A DNA stretch of 64,000 nucleotides from Muribaculaceae bacterium (GCA_017626045.1 JAGAJP010000013.1:1-64000); one strand, 5' to 3'. Shown: positions 42,230 to 52,589, numbered from the stretch's first letter. Notes: generated from the sequence alone by a model not told the origin. A program made the numbers and translations.

Positions 42230-42331
42230 GAATAATTTAGAATTTAGAATTATTGCTCCGAGAACTCCTATTGTTCCTTTAGCTCCTATTACTCCTATCG
42301 CTCCTATTGCTCCTATTGCTCCTATAACTCC
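42217..42331. repeat. 7-mer tract followed by nnnCTCCT 9-mers
   Basis: AATTGAG/AATTTAG units include the stop codon of the S41 gene. From 42254 eight 9-base units follow in register (for example AGAACTCCT, ATTGTTCCT, TTAGCTCCT, ATTGCTCCT). Confidence 0.8.
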
Positions 42332-42372
42332 AAGAGCCCGCAAAGTACAATAATTTGTTAAAAATTATTTTA

Positions 42373-42407
42373 TTTGAAGTTTTTTAAAAAAATTATTTGT
42401 ATCTTTG
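42373..42407 (+). promoter_or_regulatory. Probable promoter of the SusC/SusD operon
   Basis: TATCTTTG at 42400-42407 is an exact -7 box. The nearest upstream TTTG (42373-42376) is 23 bases away, slightly too far. The predicted leader is about 95 bases before the first susC-like ATG. From 42408 to 42508 the DNA is AT-rich with no other signal. Confidence 0.55.
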
Positions 42408-42508
42408 CACTTGAATGACTAAATAGACATTCAATAAACTAATTTTGTTAACCTAAACTGAAATAAATCAAACAATAATAATTAACTTCTAACCCCATTC
42501 AACTCATC

Positions 42509-45500
42509 ATGAAATACGAAAAGAATCAATTTTCGTCAGTACTGGAACGAATGCAGAGGATTAGCCGTGTGGCGGTAGCCATGCTGTGCGTCTTTGTGTC
42601 GTTCGCGCTTCATGCGCAGGAGACTGTGGTGAATGGTACGGTCGTCGACAACAATGACGAGCCCCTCATCGGAGCTACGATTATGGTTGCGAAGACCACC
42701 AACGGCACCACCGCCGACTTCGACGGCAACTTCTCCATCAAGTGTAAGCCGGGCGCAAAACTGGTGATTTCCTACGTGGGATATCAGACAGCGGAGCTCC
42801 CTGCCAAAGACGGTATGCGCGTAGTGCTCAAGGAATCCTCCGAGATGCTCGACGCCGTTGAGGTAGTGGCATACGGCGTTCAGAAAAAGGTCACCATGAC
42901 CGGCGCGGTATCCTCTATCAAGAACGAGGACCTTACCCGCACCCCTGTCAGCTCCGTCAACAACGTGCTTGCCGGTCAGCTCTCGGGTGTGTCGACAGTG
43001 CAGTACTCCGGCGAGCCGGGTTCTGATGCCGCAGAGATTTTCGTGCGCGGCAAGGCAACCTGGGGCGATGCCAAACCTCTTATCCAGGTCGACGGCGTTG
43101 AACGCGACATGTGGGACATCGACCCCAACGAAATCGAGTCTATCTCAGTGCTTAAGGATGCTTCCGCAACCGCAGTGTTCGGTGTCCGCGGTGCCAACGG
43201 CGTTGTGCTCGTCACCACCAAGCGAGGCAAGGAAGGCAAGGCGAAAATCGATATCTCGCTCAACTTCTCGGCTCAGCAGCCAACCAAACTCATCGAGATG
43301 GCAAACTCTGTGGAATACGCCAACTTCTACAACTACATGAACAGAAGCGACGGCGCAGGCCCGACATTCTCCGACGAAGTGATCTCACGCTTCACCTCCG
43401 ACAAATACAGCGACCAGCTTCGCTTCCCCAACCAGCGCTGGACCGACTATATCTTCAAGAAGACCACTCTCCAGCAGCAACACAACGTGAACATCTCCGG
43501 CGGCAACAAGAAGGTCAGCTACTTCATCTCGGCTGGTTTCTTCAGCCAGGGAGGTATCTTCGACCAGTTCGGCAACGACGACTTCGCGTTTGACTACCGT
43601 TACAACCGTTTCAACTACCGTTCGAACCTCGACATCAACGTGACCCCGACCACCAAGGTCAGCGTCAACGTGGCAGGAAAACTCGACAACACCTACAAGC
43701 CGCGTACCGGCCAGGGCGCGAGCGGTATGGTGAAGGCGATCTACGGCTCGACACCTTTCTCCGCCTACGGTTTTGACAACAACGGCGTCTACATCGCGCC
43801 CAATGTCGACCCGGCATACAATACGGAATATGACGCGGAAGGCAACCCCTACGTGGTAACCCTTCCCTTCATCGGCTCCGCACCTATGACCTACGTGACA
43901 TATCAGCCCGGTGCATACCACAACACCGCCAACACAGTCACCACCGACCTCATCGTGGACCAGAAACTCGACGTCATCACCAAGAACCTCTCGCTGCGCG
44001 TGAAGGGATCATACAACAGCGGTTTCAACCAGCAGAAGGAGCTTACCTCCGCAGCCGCCACCGCTACCCCCATCATGCTCCCCGACGGCTCTGTCGACCT
44101 GATCACGACATCCTTCAAGGACAAGCCCGCATATAAGGTGCAGAGCACCGGCAAATGGCGCAACTGGTATCTCGAGGCAGCCCTCAACTGGAACCGCGAC
44201 TTCGGCGACCACGGCGTGACAGCAATGGTTCTCTACAACCAGAGCAAGAACTATTATCCAAGCACCTACAGCGACATCGCCCGCGGCTATGTCGGACTTG
44301 TGGGACGTGTGACCTACGACTACGACAACCGCTACCTCGCAGAGGTTAACTTCGGCTACAACGGATCCGAGAACTTCGCCCCCGGCAAGCGCTTCGGCGC
44401 CTTCCCCGCAGGCTCCATCGGATGGGTTGTCTCCAATGAGAAATTCATGGAAGACCTTCACCCCTATCTGTCGTTCCTAAAACTCCGCGCCACTATCGGT
44501 AAGGTTGGTAACGACAAGGTGGGCGGCAGCCGATTCATGTATCTTCCCGACCCGTTTGGCGTGAACGGCGGCGACCTCCGCGAGCGCTTTAACGCAAACA
44601 CCAGCAACCTGGCTTACGGCTATAACTTCGGAACCGGCAACGGTGGCTACGCCACCCAGCCCGGCGCATGGGAAATGCAGAAGAACAATCCTGACGTGAC
44701 TTGGGAGAAGGCTGTGAAGCAGAACTACGCTATCGACATCCAGTTCCTCAACGACCGTCTGAAGGCAAGCTTCGACTACTATCGCGAGCACCGTACCGAC
44801 ATTCTCCTGCAGAACTACTCTGCATCCACAATCCTCGGCTACGTTCCCCCGATGACCAACTACGGTATCGTGGACAGCTGGGGATGGGAACTCAGCATCG
44901 GCTGGAACGACATGATCGGTAAGGACTTCAGCTACTGGGCAAGATTCAACTTGTCGTTTAACGACAACGTGATCAAGCGCGACGGCCAGGCACCGCAGGA
45001 ATATGACTACCAGAAGACTGTGAACCACCGCATCGGTTCCCGCTCGCAGCTTCTCTTCTGGGGCTACTACGACGAAACAGCACCCGAAAGATATGAGGCG
45101 GAATACGGTGTTCCCATTCCTGCGCAGCTGAAATCGAACAAGAACCTCAACCCCGGCGACCCCATCTATGTTGACCTCAACGGCGACGGCAAAATTGACG
45201 GTAACGACTACAGCTACGACTACGGCAAGACCGACGACCCGCGCTACATCGCAGGTCTCAACATGGGTCTCGAATGGAAAGGACTCAGCTTCAACTGCCA
45301 GTTTACCGGCGCATGGGACGTGACCCGCAGCATCAGCGGCGCCTTCCGTACACCGTTTGACAACCCCGCGGGCGACGGCCAGGGAGGTCTTCTGAAGACC
45401 CATGTCGAAGACAGCTGGACACCCGAGAACCCTCTCGCAGAGTATCCGCGACCCACGCTTGCCTACGCCAAGCATACATACGCCAACTCTACACTCTGGG

Positions 45501-45727
45501 AGAAGGACGCAAGCTATTTCCGCTGCAAGTCCATGCAGGTGGCATATAACTTCGACATGCCCTGGATGAAGAAACTCGGCATCAAGACCCTCCAGCTTTC
45601 GGTCAGTGCCTACAACCTCTTCACCGTTACCGGCTATAAGTGGGGCGACCCCGAAAACCGTGCAAGCAGTTCACCGGACTATCCTCTTACCCGCACCTAC
45701 ACCGCAGGCTTGAAGATAGGATTCTAA
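42509..45727 (+). CDS. SusC-like TonB-linked outer-membrane protein, first pair
   Basis: Imports oligosaccharides together with its SusD partner. It has 1072 residues: signal peptide (about 1-36, ending ALHAQ), CarboxypepD_reg-like domain (about 40-125, VNGTVVDNNDEPLIGATI, ISYVGYQTAEL), then a plug with YGVQKKVTMTGAVSSI, VNNVLAGQLSGVSTVQ, LIQVDGVERD and VLKDASATAVFGVRGANGVVLVTTKRG, all typical of SusC. A large barrel ends TRTYTAGLKIGF with terminal Phe. susD-like starts 34 bases downstream. With the rhamnogalacturonan lyase gene at the end of the locus, the likely cargo is pectic oligosaccharides. Confidence 0.95.
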   Translation: MKYEKNQFSSVLERMQRISRVAVAMLCVFVSFALHAQETVVNGTVVDNNDEPLIGATIMVAKTTNGTTADFDGNFSIKCKPGAKLVISYVGYQTAELPAKDGMRVVLKESSEMLDAVEVVAYGVQKKVTMTGAVSSIKNEDLTRTPVSSVNNVLAGQLSGVSTVQYSGEPGSDAAEIFVRGKATWGDAKPLIQVDGVERDMWDIDPNEIESISVLKDASATAVFGVRGANGVVLVTTKRGKEGKAKIDISLNFSAQQPTKLIEMANSVEYANFYNYMNRSDGAGPTFSDEVISRFTSDKYSDQLRFPNQRWTDYIFKKTTLQQQHNVNISGGNKKVSYFISAGFFSQGGIFDQFGNDDFAFDYRYNRFNYRSNLDINVTPTTKVSVNVAGKLDNTYKPRTGQGASGMVKAIYGSTPFSAYGFDNNGVYIAPNVDPAYNTEYDAEGNPYVVTLPFIGSAPMTYVTYQPGAYHNTANTVTTDLIVDQKLDVITKNLSLRVKGSYNSGFNQQKELTSAAATATPIMLPDGSVDLITTSFKDKPAYKVQSTGKWRNWYLEAALNWNRDFGDHGVTAMVLYNQSKNYYPSTYSDIARGYVGLVGRVTYDYDNRYLAEVNFGYNGSENFAPGKRFGAFPAGSIGWVVSNEKFMEDLHPYLSFLKLRATIGKVGNDKVGGSRFMYLPDPFGVNGGDLRERFNANTSNLAYGYNFGTGNGGYATQPGAWEMQKNNPDVTWEKAVKQNYAIDIQFLNDRLKASFDYYREHRTDILLQNYSASTILGYVPPMTNYGIVDSWGWELSIGWNDMIGKDFSYWARFNLSFNDNVIKRDGQAPQEYDYQKTVNHRIGSRSQLLFWGYYDETAPERYEAEYGVPIPAQLKSNKNLNPGDPIYVDLNGDGKIDGNDYSYDYGKTDDPRYIAGLNMGLEWKGLSFNCQFTGAWDVTRSISGAFRTPFDNPAGDGQGGLLKTHVEDSWTPENPLAEYPRPTLAYAKHTYANSTLWEKDASYFRCKSMQVAYNFDMPWMKKLGIKTLQLSVSAYNLFTVTGYKWGDPENRASSSPDYPLTRTYTAGLKIGF

Positions 45728-45761
45728 TTGCATTATACCAGAATAAAAAGAAAACGAAATC

Positions 45762-47891
45762 ATGAAAAAAGCATTTCACAGCATATTCGCATTGGTATTG
45801 GCAGGAATAGCCGCAACGGGCTGTACGGACGAGGTGCAGCTCGGCAACGCCTTCCTCGACAAGGCTCCTGGCGGTACGTTGAACATCGACAGTATCTTCA
45901 ACAATCCGGACTATGTCAACCAGTTCCTCACCAATATCTACAACCAGCAGTATTACGGCCTCCCCTACGGCAGCAGCAAGCCGATGACACAGGCGGCGAG
46001 CCCCTACAACGGCAAGCTCGACGCGCTGACCGACCTCTACCAGATGCACTGGACAAGCCAGAAGGTGTGGACCTCCTACTACACAGGCACATTCTCCGCA
46101 AAAGAGGATCCCCTTATCTCCTTCTCCAACGACAAGGTCTGGGAAACCGTTCACCAGGTATCCCTCATCAAGGAAAACATAGAAAAGGTGCCCAACATGA
46201 GCGACAAGCAGAAGAAATATATTGTAGCTCAGGCAAAGGCACTCCAGGCATTCGCCTATTCAATCCTTCTTCCCCACTACGGCGGTCTTCCCATCATCGA
46301 TCACACGATATCCGATGCAAGCGAGAAGGTTAACGATGAATACGGCGAGCGCCGCGTCGGCGAACGCTGCACCTTCGAGCAGACCGTCAACGCCATCGTG
46401 AAATGGTGTGACGAGGCAGCCCCGGACCTCTACTGGGCATACAACGGCAACGACGCCGAGTCGAGCTCCATCCAGACCGGCCGCTGGACAAAGGCGGGCG
46501 TGATGGCTCTGAAGGCACAGGTGCTCTGGCTCGCAGCCTCACCGCTCTACAACAGCAACGAGGCATACATGGGCGGCGCTTCCGAGGCTGAGAAGAATAA
46601 CCTCGTATGGTATGGCAACTACGACGCCTCACGCTGGCAAAGAGCCCTCGAGGCATTCGAGGACTTCTGGCGCGAGAACGAGAACAACGGCGGATACTAC
46701 CATCTGTATCAGGCAGACGGCAAGACACTCGACGCATACCGTCTCGCATACCGTCGCGGCTATATCTATGACGACAGTCCCGAAAACATCCACTGGACAA
46801 AGGTTGCCAGCATCTTCGGAACTCAGGGAGCATACAGCTGGCTCGCATGGAACTGGAAGGAAAACGGCGTGAAGCGTCTTATCCACGGCCCGACAGTGGA
46901 ATATGTGGAGATGTTCCCCTGGAGCGACGGCAAGCCCTTCAACCGCGAGACAGACATGAAGTATCAGGAAACATACGAAGTCGATAAAGACAAGTCGAAA
47001 TGGGACGTGTACACCTGCCTCAAAAACAACAAGTATGACAGACTCTTCTATCAGTATGAAGAGATCCGAGGAGGATTCAAGAAAACCTATTCACGCGACC
47101 CGCGTCTATATGAGAACGCAACAGTATCGGGAACTCTCGAGAATCTCGCCCTCAAGTCGGCAGACGGAAAGGCTACCGGCAACATCATGGAAGTATGGGT
47201 CGGCGGCCAGCACGCCTCCAACTGCGTGAAGGATCCCAACGACAACACCCTCACGGAACTTCTGACCAGCTACTGCCCGACCGGCTTCGGCGCATACAAG
47301 TATGTGATGAACCAAGTGGAATGGTGGCGCGACCCGAACATGCACTGGAATGTGCTGACCATCCCCGACATGATCCTTATGTATGCCGAATGTCTCGCCG
47401 AGTGCGGACGCAACCAGGACGCCATCGACCAGGTGGACCTCATCCGCAAGCGCGTGGGCATGAAGAGCATCGCCTCGAGCTACAACAGCAGCCTTGACCT
47501 CAAGAACAACAAGGAGAACCTCATCGAAGAGATTCTTCGTGAGCGCGCCTGCGAGCTCGGCATGACAAACGCCCGCTACATCGACATGATACGCCGCAAA
47601 CGCACCGACTGGATGGTGAAGCCGCTCCACGGCATGGCGACATACCGAATGATTAAGAACGCCAAGAACCAGTGGGTACGCCGCAACGCTCCATATTTCG
47701 GCGACGACAAGAACAGCGGCATGACAGAGCCGGCACGCTTCGAATACGAATTCTTCGAGCTCACACAGGGCAAGCGAGTGCTCTGGGGCCAGGATCCCAA
47801 ATCGCCGAGCGTAATGAAATGGCTCATGATGCCGTTCCCGCAGGATGAAATCAACAAGGGCTACGGTCTTATCCAGAACCCCGGCTGGTGA
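45762..47891 (+). CDS. SusD-like nutrient-binding lipoprotein, first pair
   Basis: A surface glycan-binding lipoprotein that caps the preceding SusC channel. It has 709 residues, longer than most SusD proteins (about 500-600). Signal peptide with lipobox IAATGC (Cys 21). The TPR-like helices of the RagB/SusD fold are visible: AQAKALQAFAYSILLPHYGGLPII, RWTKAGVMALKAQVLWLAASPLY, and the conserved C-terminal PDMILMYAECLAE, IDQVDLIRKRVGM, and ILRERACELGMTNARYIDMIRRKR. The end (IPQNPGW-like, IQNPGW) is standard. It lies between the two SusC-like genes on the same strand. Confidence 0.94.
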   Translation: MKKAFHSIFALVLAGIAATGCTDEVQLGNAFLDKAPGGTLNIDSIFNNPDYVNQFLTNIYNQQYYGLPYGSSKPMTQAASPYNGKLDALTDLYQMHWTSQKVWTSYYTGTFSAKEDPLISFSNDKVWETVHQVSLIKENIEKVPNMSDKQKKYIVAQAKALQAFAYSILLPHYGGLPIIDHTISDASEKVNDEYGERRVGERCTFEQTVNAIVKWCDEAAPDLYWAYNGNDAESSSIQTGRWTKAGVMALKAQVLWLAASPLYNSNEAYMGGASEAEKNNLVWYGNYDASRWQRALEAFEDFWRENENNGGYYHLYQADGKTLDAYRLAYRRGYIYDDSPENIHWTKVASIFGTQGAYSWLAWNWKENGVKRLIHGPTVEYVEMFPWSDGKPFNRETDMKYQETYEVDKDKSKWDVYTCLKNNKYDRLFYQYEEIRGGFKKTYSRDPRLYENATVSGTLENLALKSADGKATGNIMEVWVGGQHASNCVKDPNDNTLTELLTSYCPTGFGAYKYVMNQVEWWRDPNMHWNVLTIPDMILMYAECLAECGRNQDAIDQVDLIRKRVGMKSIASSYNSSLDLKNNKENLIEEILRERACELGMTNARYIDMIRRKRTDWMVKPLHGMATYRMIKNAKNQWVRRNAPYFGDDKNSGMTEPARFEYEFFELTQGKRVLWGQDPKSPSVMKWLMMPFPQDEINKGYGLIQNPGW

Positions 47892-47949
47892 TTCATTTTC
47901 CTCAAAAAGGTTTTAACTAACATCTCAATCGAGACATAAAGAGACAAAT

Positions 47950-50787
47950 ATGAAATCCAGAAATATATTTCTAATGTCACTCATCGCAGGGGTCGCCCTG
48001 CCGGTCGCAGCTCAGGAGAAAGCGGACACCGTGGTGAAGCAGTGGCTCGACCAGGAATACCACATAGGAGTGGACCTGGGAGTGACACGCGAGAACTCCA
48101 CCGCCTCCGTGAGCGTGATCAAGAATGACGCCGTCAACGAGCGAAGCGCCAAGAACATCGGCAACTCGCTCATAGGTCAAGGTAAAGGTCTTATCACCAT
48201 TTCCGGCACCGGCACCTACTACCAGCAGAACCCCACCTTCTATATCCGCGGTCTCCAGAGCCTCTCGGGCAGCAACCCGCTGATATTGGTAGACGGAATC
48301 GAACGCGACATCACAATGATAGACCCGGAGGAGGTGCAGGAAGTACAGATCCTCAAGGACGCTGCCGCCACGGCGCTCTACGGCTACAAGGGAGCGGACG
48401 GCGTGATCAACGTAATCACGAAACACGGCGAATACAACTCGCAGACCATCCGCGTGAACTATGAGCATGTGTTCTCCAACCTCACCAACAAACCCCGCTT
48501 CATCGACGGCCCGACATACGCACGGGCAATGAACGAGGCTCTATACAACGAGGGTCAGGGACAGTTTGCCAAATACAGCCAGCAGGACCTCGACGCGTTC
48601 GCAAGCGGCAAGTATCCGTATCTCTACCCCAACGTCAACTGGGTGGACGAGACCTACCGCAACCATGCGAGCGGCGACCGCGCGTCGATCGAGTTCTCCG
48701 GCGGCGGCGAGAAGTTCCGCTATTTCTCGATGGTGAACTTCGTCTACAGCGACGGATTCATCAAGAAACCGAGCCAGAACAAGGGCTACTCCACCCAAGA
48801 CAAGTTCGTGCGCGGCAACGTTCGCATCAACCTTGACGTGGACCTCTGGAAATACACCCAGCTCAAGACCAACGTCTTCACCGGACTCAGCGAGATGCAG
48901 GCACCGGGTGCCAACGCCAACCTCTGGGGAATGATCTACTCCACACCCTCCGCGGCGTTCCCGATTGTGAACGAGAAGGGAGTGTGGGGCGGCAACCAGA
49001 CATGGAGCGGCGACAACAACCCTGTGGCACAGTCTACCGACGCGGCATACTACAAGATCTTCGACCGCCAGCTGCAGTTCAACGCCGAGGTGGTTCAGGA
49101 CCTCTGCATGGTGACGAAAGGACTTAAGTTCAACATCGGCGCAAGCTACGACGTAATGTCCAACATCGTGGAGGATCACTCGAAGAAGTATAACTTCGGT
49201 ATGTCGAGCGTGACCGGATGGGTAGACGGCGAACCGCAGACCTCCTACTGGGAGGTGGCAGACCAGGCGACCGAAATGGGCACCGGAGCATCAACAAATT
49301 CATTCGCGCGCCGTTTCAACGCATGGGGAGGCTTCACCTACGACAACACCTTCGGCGAGAACCACCGCGTGATGGGTCAGCTGAAATACCACTACGATTA
49401 TGAAGACGGTTATGGCGTGAACACCTCGATTTATCGCCACAACATCTCCCTCTGGGGCCAGTATACCTACGCCAACCGCTACTCGGTGGGCGTGGCACTC
49501 GCAGAGATGGGATCCTCCCGCCTCGCACCCGGCACCAAATGGAGTTTCTCGCCCAACGTATCTCTCGGGGCAGTGATTCTCAACAATCCCGACCAGGCAG
49601 TCAACTTCCTGAAGGTACGCGGATCGTGGGGCATCCAGAACCTTGACCGCCTCCCCGGCGACAACGTATGGAACTACTACGAGCAGGCATACAACATCTC
49701 GGGCGTACAGTACCCCTGGTCGGAGAAATTCGACGGCGGCGGCACAGCGGGCGAGACCACAGTGCTCCAGCTCCCGATGGTGAACCCCTCGCACGAAAAA
49801 GTGGCAAAATATGACGTAGGCGTAGACGCAAGTTTCCTCAACTGCATCAACCTTACAGCCGACTACTTCTTCAACAAGCACTATGACATCTTCGTGGACG
49901 GCGCAGGCGCATACTCCAGCCTCATCGGCTTCACAGCGCCCTTCAAGAACCAGGGCAAGGTGATCAACCGTGGTGTGGACATCGAGCTCGACTTCAACAA
50001 GAACTTCGGCGAATGGAACGTGATGGCTGGCGGATCATTCCTCTTCTCGAGAAGCAAGATCCTTGACATGGCGGAGGAAGTGAAGGCATTCGACAACCTG
50101 CACAACACCTACAACCCGCTGAGCTCTACCTACGGCCTCATCGCAGAGGGCATCTTCACCTCGCAGGCAGAGATCGACGCAGCCCCGACACAGACATTCT
50201 CCACAGTGCGTCCCGGCGATATCAGATATAAGGATATCAACAACGACGGCAAGATCGACGCCAACGACGTGACCAAGATCGGCGACAACGCCGTATGCCC
50301 CGAGATCTACTACACCTTCAATCTCGGAGCCGAGTGGAGAGGCATCGGACTCGTGGCGCACTTCCAGGGCACCGGCAACTACGGTTGCAACCTCGCATCG
50401 CCGGGATACTGGGGTCTTGTCGACAACAACTCGCTCTATCAGGAAGTCTACGACAACCGCTGGAGCGAGAGCAACAACCGCGCCGACGCGCTCTACCCGA
50501 GACTCAGCTCCACGAGCAACGCCAACAACTACCGCTCCAGCACCTTCTGGCAGCGCGACCGCTCGTATCTGAAGCTTCGCAACATCGAGCTCTACTACAA
50601 CTTCAGCAAGAGCCTTCTGGCGAAGACAGGATTCATCAACGGCGCCTCAGTGTATGTTCGCGGCGTGGACCTCTGCAACATCAAGACAGGCGGCGACAAC
50701 AAGCTCGAGAACCTCGACCCCGAGGCAACCGGCGCGGTCGCTCCACTCAGCAGGCAGATAGTGCTCGGAGTAAAACTGACATTCTAA
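47950..50787 (+). CDS. SusC-like outer-membrane protein, second pair, without CarboxypepD domain
   Basis: A second TonB-linked importer of 945 residues. After the signal peptide (about 1-21, ending VAAQ) the usual CarboxypepD_reg-like domain is missing: only about 45 residues precede the plug, which begins SVSVIKNDAVNERSAKNIGNSLIGQ. The plug has the SusC motifs FYIRGLQSLSGSNPLILVDGIERDITMIDPEEVQEV and LKDAAATALYGYKGADGVINVITK. The barrel ends RQIVLGVKLTF. Whether a TonB box remains near residues 25-45 is unclear. It is followed 27 bases later by its own SusD-like partner. Confidence 0.94.
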   Translation: MKSRNIFLMSLIAGVALPVAAQEKADTVVKQWLDQEYHIGVDLGVTRENSTASVSVIKNDAVNERSAKNIGNSLIGQGKGLITISGTGTYYQQNPTFYIRGLQSLSGSNPLILVDGIERDITMIDPEEVQEVQILKDAAATALYGYKGADGVINVITKHGEYNSQTIRVNYEHVFSNLTNKPRFIDGPTYARAMNEALYNEGQGQFAKYSQQDLDAFASGKYPYLYPNVNWVDETYRNHASGDRASIEFSGGGEKFRYFSMVNFVYSDGFIKKPSQNKGYSTQDKFVRGNVRINLDVDLWKYTQLKTNVFTGLSEMQAPGANANLWGMIYSTPSAAFPIVNEKGVWGGNQTWSGDNNPVAQSTDAAYYKIFDRQLQFNAEVVQDLCMVTKGLKFNIGASYDVMSNIVEDHSKKYNFGMSSVTGWVDGEPQTSYWEVADQATEMGTGASTNSFARRFNAWGGFTYDNTFGENHRVMGQLKYHYDYEDGYGVNTSIYRHNISLWGQYTYANRYSVGVALAEMGSSRLAPGTKWSFSPNVSLGAVILNNPDQAVNFLKVRGSWGIQNLDRLPGDNVWNYYEQAYNISGVQYPWSEKFDGGGTAGETTVLQLPMVNPSHEKVAKYDVGVDASFLNCINLTADYFFNKHYDIFVDGAGAYSSLIGFTAPFKNQGKVINRGVDIELDFNKNFGEWNVMAGGSFLFSRSKILDMAEEVKAFDNLHNTYNPLSSTYGLIAEGIFTSQAEIDAAPTQTFSTVRPGDIRYKDINNDGKIDANDVTKIGDNAVCPEIYYTFNLGAEWRGIGLVAHFQGTGNYGCNLASPGYWGLVDNNSLYQEVYDNRWSESNNRADALYPRLSSTSNANNYRSSTFWQRDRSYLKLRNIELYYNFSKSLLAKTGFINGASVYVRGVDLCNIKTGGDNKLENLDPEATGAVAPLSRQIVLGVKLTF

Positions 50788-50814
50788 CCTTTCACCCATC
50801 TAAAATCAAGATTA

Positions 50815-52548
50815 ATGAAACTAAAACATATAATCAGCGGTGTGGCGTTATTGTCGCTCGGTCTCACGGCGTGCTCTGATCAGATGGACTACAATGAGAT
50901 GAAGATCAACGACATCGAATACATCAAGAGAGACTTCGACAAAGTCGGCAAGATCACCACACACATCTACCTTGACCTGGACTACGACTTCGGCCAGATG
51001 TATGGCGGCGCCTCACTGAGCTCCGCCACCGACGAGGCGGTATACAGCCATCAGGGAGCGTCAATCGAATCATACTACAACGGCTCCTGGAGCGCGACAA
51101 ACGCCAACGGCTACATCTGGAGCAAGTGCTGGGACGGCATCGCATACTGCAACCTCTATCTCGACGAGTTCACCGGCCTTACATTCCCGGACCACAAGTA
51201 TGAGAAAGACTACAACGACAACATGATCAAGTATGAGAACTTCCAGTGGGAGGTACGCTTCATGCGCGCATACTTCTACTTCCTTCTCCTTCGCCAGTAT
51301 GGCGGAGTGCCCTTGATCACCAAGTATATGAACGCCGAGGAAGCCAACAACCAGCCGCGTGTGTCGGCTGAAGAAATCTTCGCCTTCATCGACAAGGAAT
51401 GCGACGAGATCAAGGACGAGATCATCGAGAACTATTCCGGCGCATACGTATCGCTTGAAAACGAACCGGGCCGCGTCAACAACCTCGGAGTGCTCGCGCT
51501 CCGCGCCCGCGCCGCCCTCTATCACGCTTCTCCACTCTTCTCGCAGGAGAAGAGCGATGCCGAGAAGAAGGAACTCTGGCATCAGGCTGCACTCCGCAAC
51601 AAGGAGTGTCTCGACGCCTGCAAGGCTCGCTCGATGCGCCTCGCGAAGGACTATTCATCCCTCTTCACCTCCGACAACTATATGAACGCCGAGTCGACGA
51701 AGGAACTGATTTTCGCGCGCCGCGTGGCAGCAAGCAACACTTTCGAGAAATACAACTTCCCCATCAGCATCAACGCCGCCCAGGGTGGCAACTGCCCGAC
51801 GGAAAACCTTGTGTCGGCATACGAGATGAAGAACGGTCTTCCGATCGACGACCCGAACTCCGGCTATGACGAGCAGAACCCGTATGAGGGACGTGACGCA
51901 CGCCTTGCAGCCACTGTGGCTGTGAACGGCGAGAAATGGCCCACCACCCTGCCTCACGACGGTCTGGAGACATGGGTAGGCGGCTCGGACTCCCGCTCCA
52001 CCACATACGGCACTCCCACCGGCTACTACCTGAAGAAGTATGTAAACGGCGAGACCAAGATCTCAGGTACAGGCACCACCACCACCACCCACACATGGCA
52101 TCTCTTCCGCCTGGGTCAGGTGTATCTGGACTATGCAGAGGCACTCTTCAACTATTGCGGCAGCGGCTATGACGTGCCGGAAGGGTTCACGATGTCGGCG
52201 GCAGCCGCCATCAACACCGTTCGCAAACGTGCCGGCCAGCCCGACCTCCCCGCCGGTCTCAGCAAGGACGAGTTCCTGAAGAGATATGAGAACGAACGCT
52301 TCGTGGAACTCGCGTTCGAGGGACACCGCATGTTTGACGTGCGCCGCTGGATGAAGGCTCCTCAGTATTTCGTCGACATCAAGGTCATGGAGATAACCAA
52401 GAACGGCGACCAGCTGACCTACAAGCCTACTCTCAACCCGAGCTACATCACCAAACGTTCATGGAAAGGCGACTACATGTATCTCTGGCCTATCCCACAG
52501 GCAGAGGTACTGAAATCAGGCGCCCTGACACAGAACCCCGGTTGGTAA
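50815..52548 (+). CDS. SusD-like nutrient-binding lipoprotein, second pair
   Basis: A 577-residue RagB/SusD-type lipoprotein. Lipobox GLTAC (Cys 20). N-terminal helices WDGIAYCNLYLDEF and EVRFMRAYFYFLLLRQYGGVPLI, the middle region RVNNLGVLALRARAALYHASPLFS, and C-terminal FRLGQVYLDYAEALFNY, INTVRKRAGQPDLP, and YENERFVELAFEGHRMFDVRRW, ending in LTQNPGW. All are hallmarks of the family. It forms the second importer pair with the shortened SusC. A strong hairpin follows the stop. Confidence 0.95.
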   Translation: MKLKHIISGVALLSLGLTACSDQMDYNEMKINDIEYIKRDFDKVGKITTHIYLDLDYDFGQMYGGASLSSATDEAVYSHQGASIESYYNGSWSATNANGYIWSKCWDGIAYCNLYLDEFTGLTFPDHKYEKDYNDNMIKYENFQWEVRFMRAYFYFLLLRQYGGVPLITKYMNAEEANNQPRVSAEEIFAFIDKECDEIKDEIIENYSGAYVSLENEPGRVNNLGVLALRARAALYHASPLFSQEKSDAEKKELWHQAALRNKECLDACKARSMRLAKDYSSLFTSDNYMNAESTKELIFARRVAASNTFEKYNFPISINAAQGGNCPTENLVSAYEMKNGLPIDDPNSGYDEQNPYEGRDARLAATVAVNGEKWPTTLPHDGLETWVGGSDSRSTTYGTPTGYYLKKYVNGETKISGTGTTTTTHTWHLFRLGQVYLDYAEALFNYCGSGYDVPEGFTMSAAAAINTVRKRAGQPDLPAGLSKDEFLKRYENERFVELAFEGHRMFDVRRWMKAPQYFVDIKVMEITKNGDQLTYKPTLNPSYITKRSWKGDYMYLWPIPQAEVLKSGALTQNPGW

Positions 52549-52559
52549 ACCAATGAATC

Positions 52560-52589
52560 TTCCGGCGGAGAGTGAAATCTCCGCCGGAA
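52560..52589 (+). terminator. Hairpin after the second SusD gene
   Basis: A perfect 12-base stem (TTCCGGCGGAGA with TCTCCGCCGGAA) and a 6-base loop, followed after a short gap by a weak T run (ATTTTT). It may be a partial terminator that lowers expression of the next gene, or an RNA-stabilising structure. Confidence 0.7.

Noticed and set aside
47950..50787. Second susC as a frame-broken pseudogene
   Set aside because: The frame is open with a normal signal peptide, plug and barrel; only the N-terminal accessory domain is missing.
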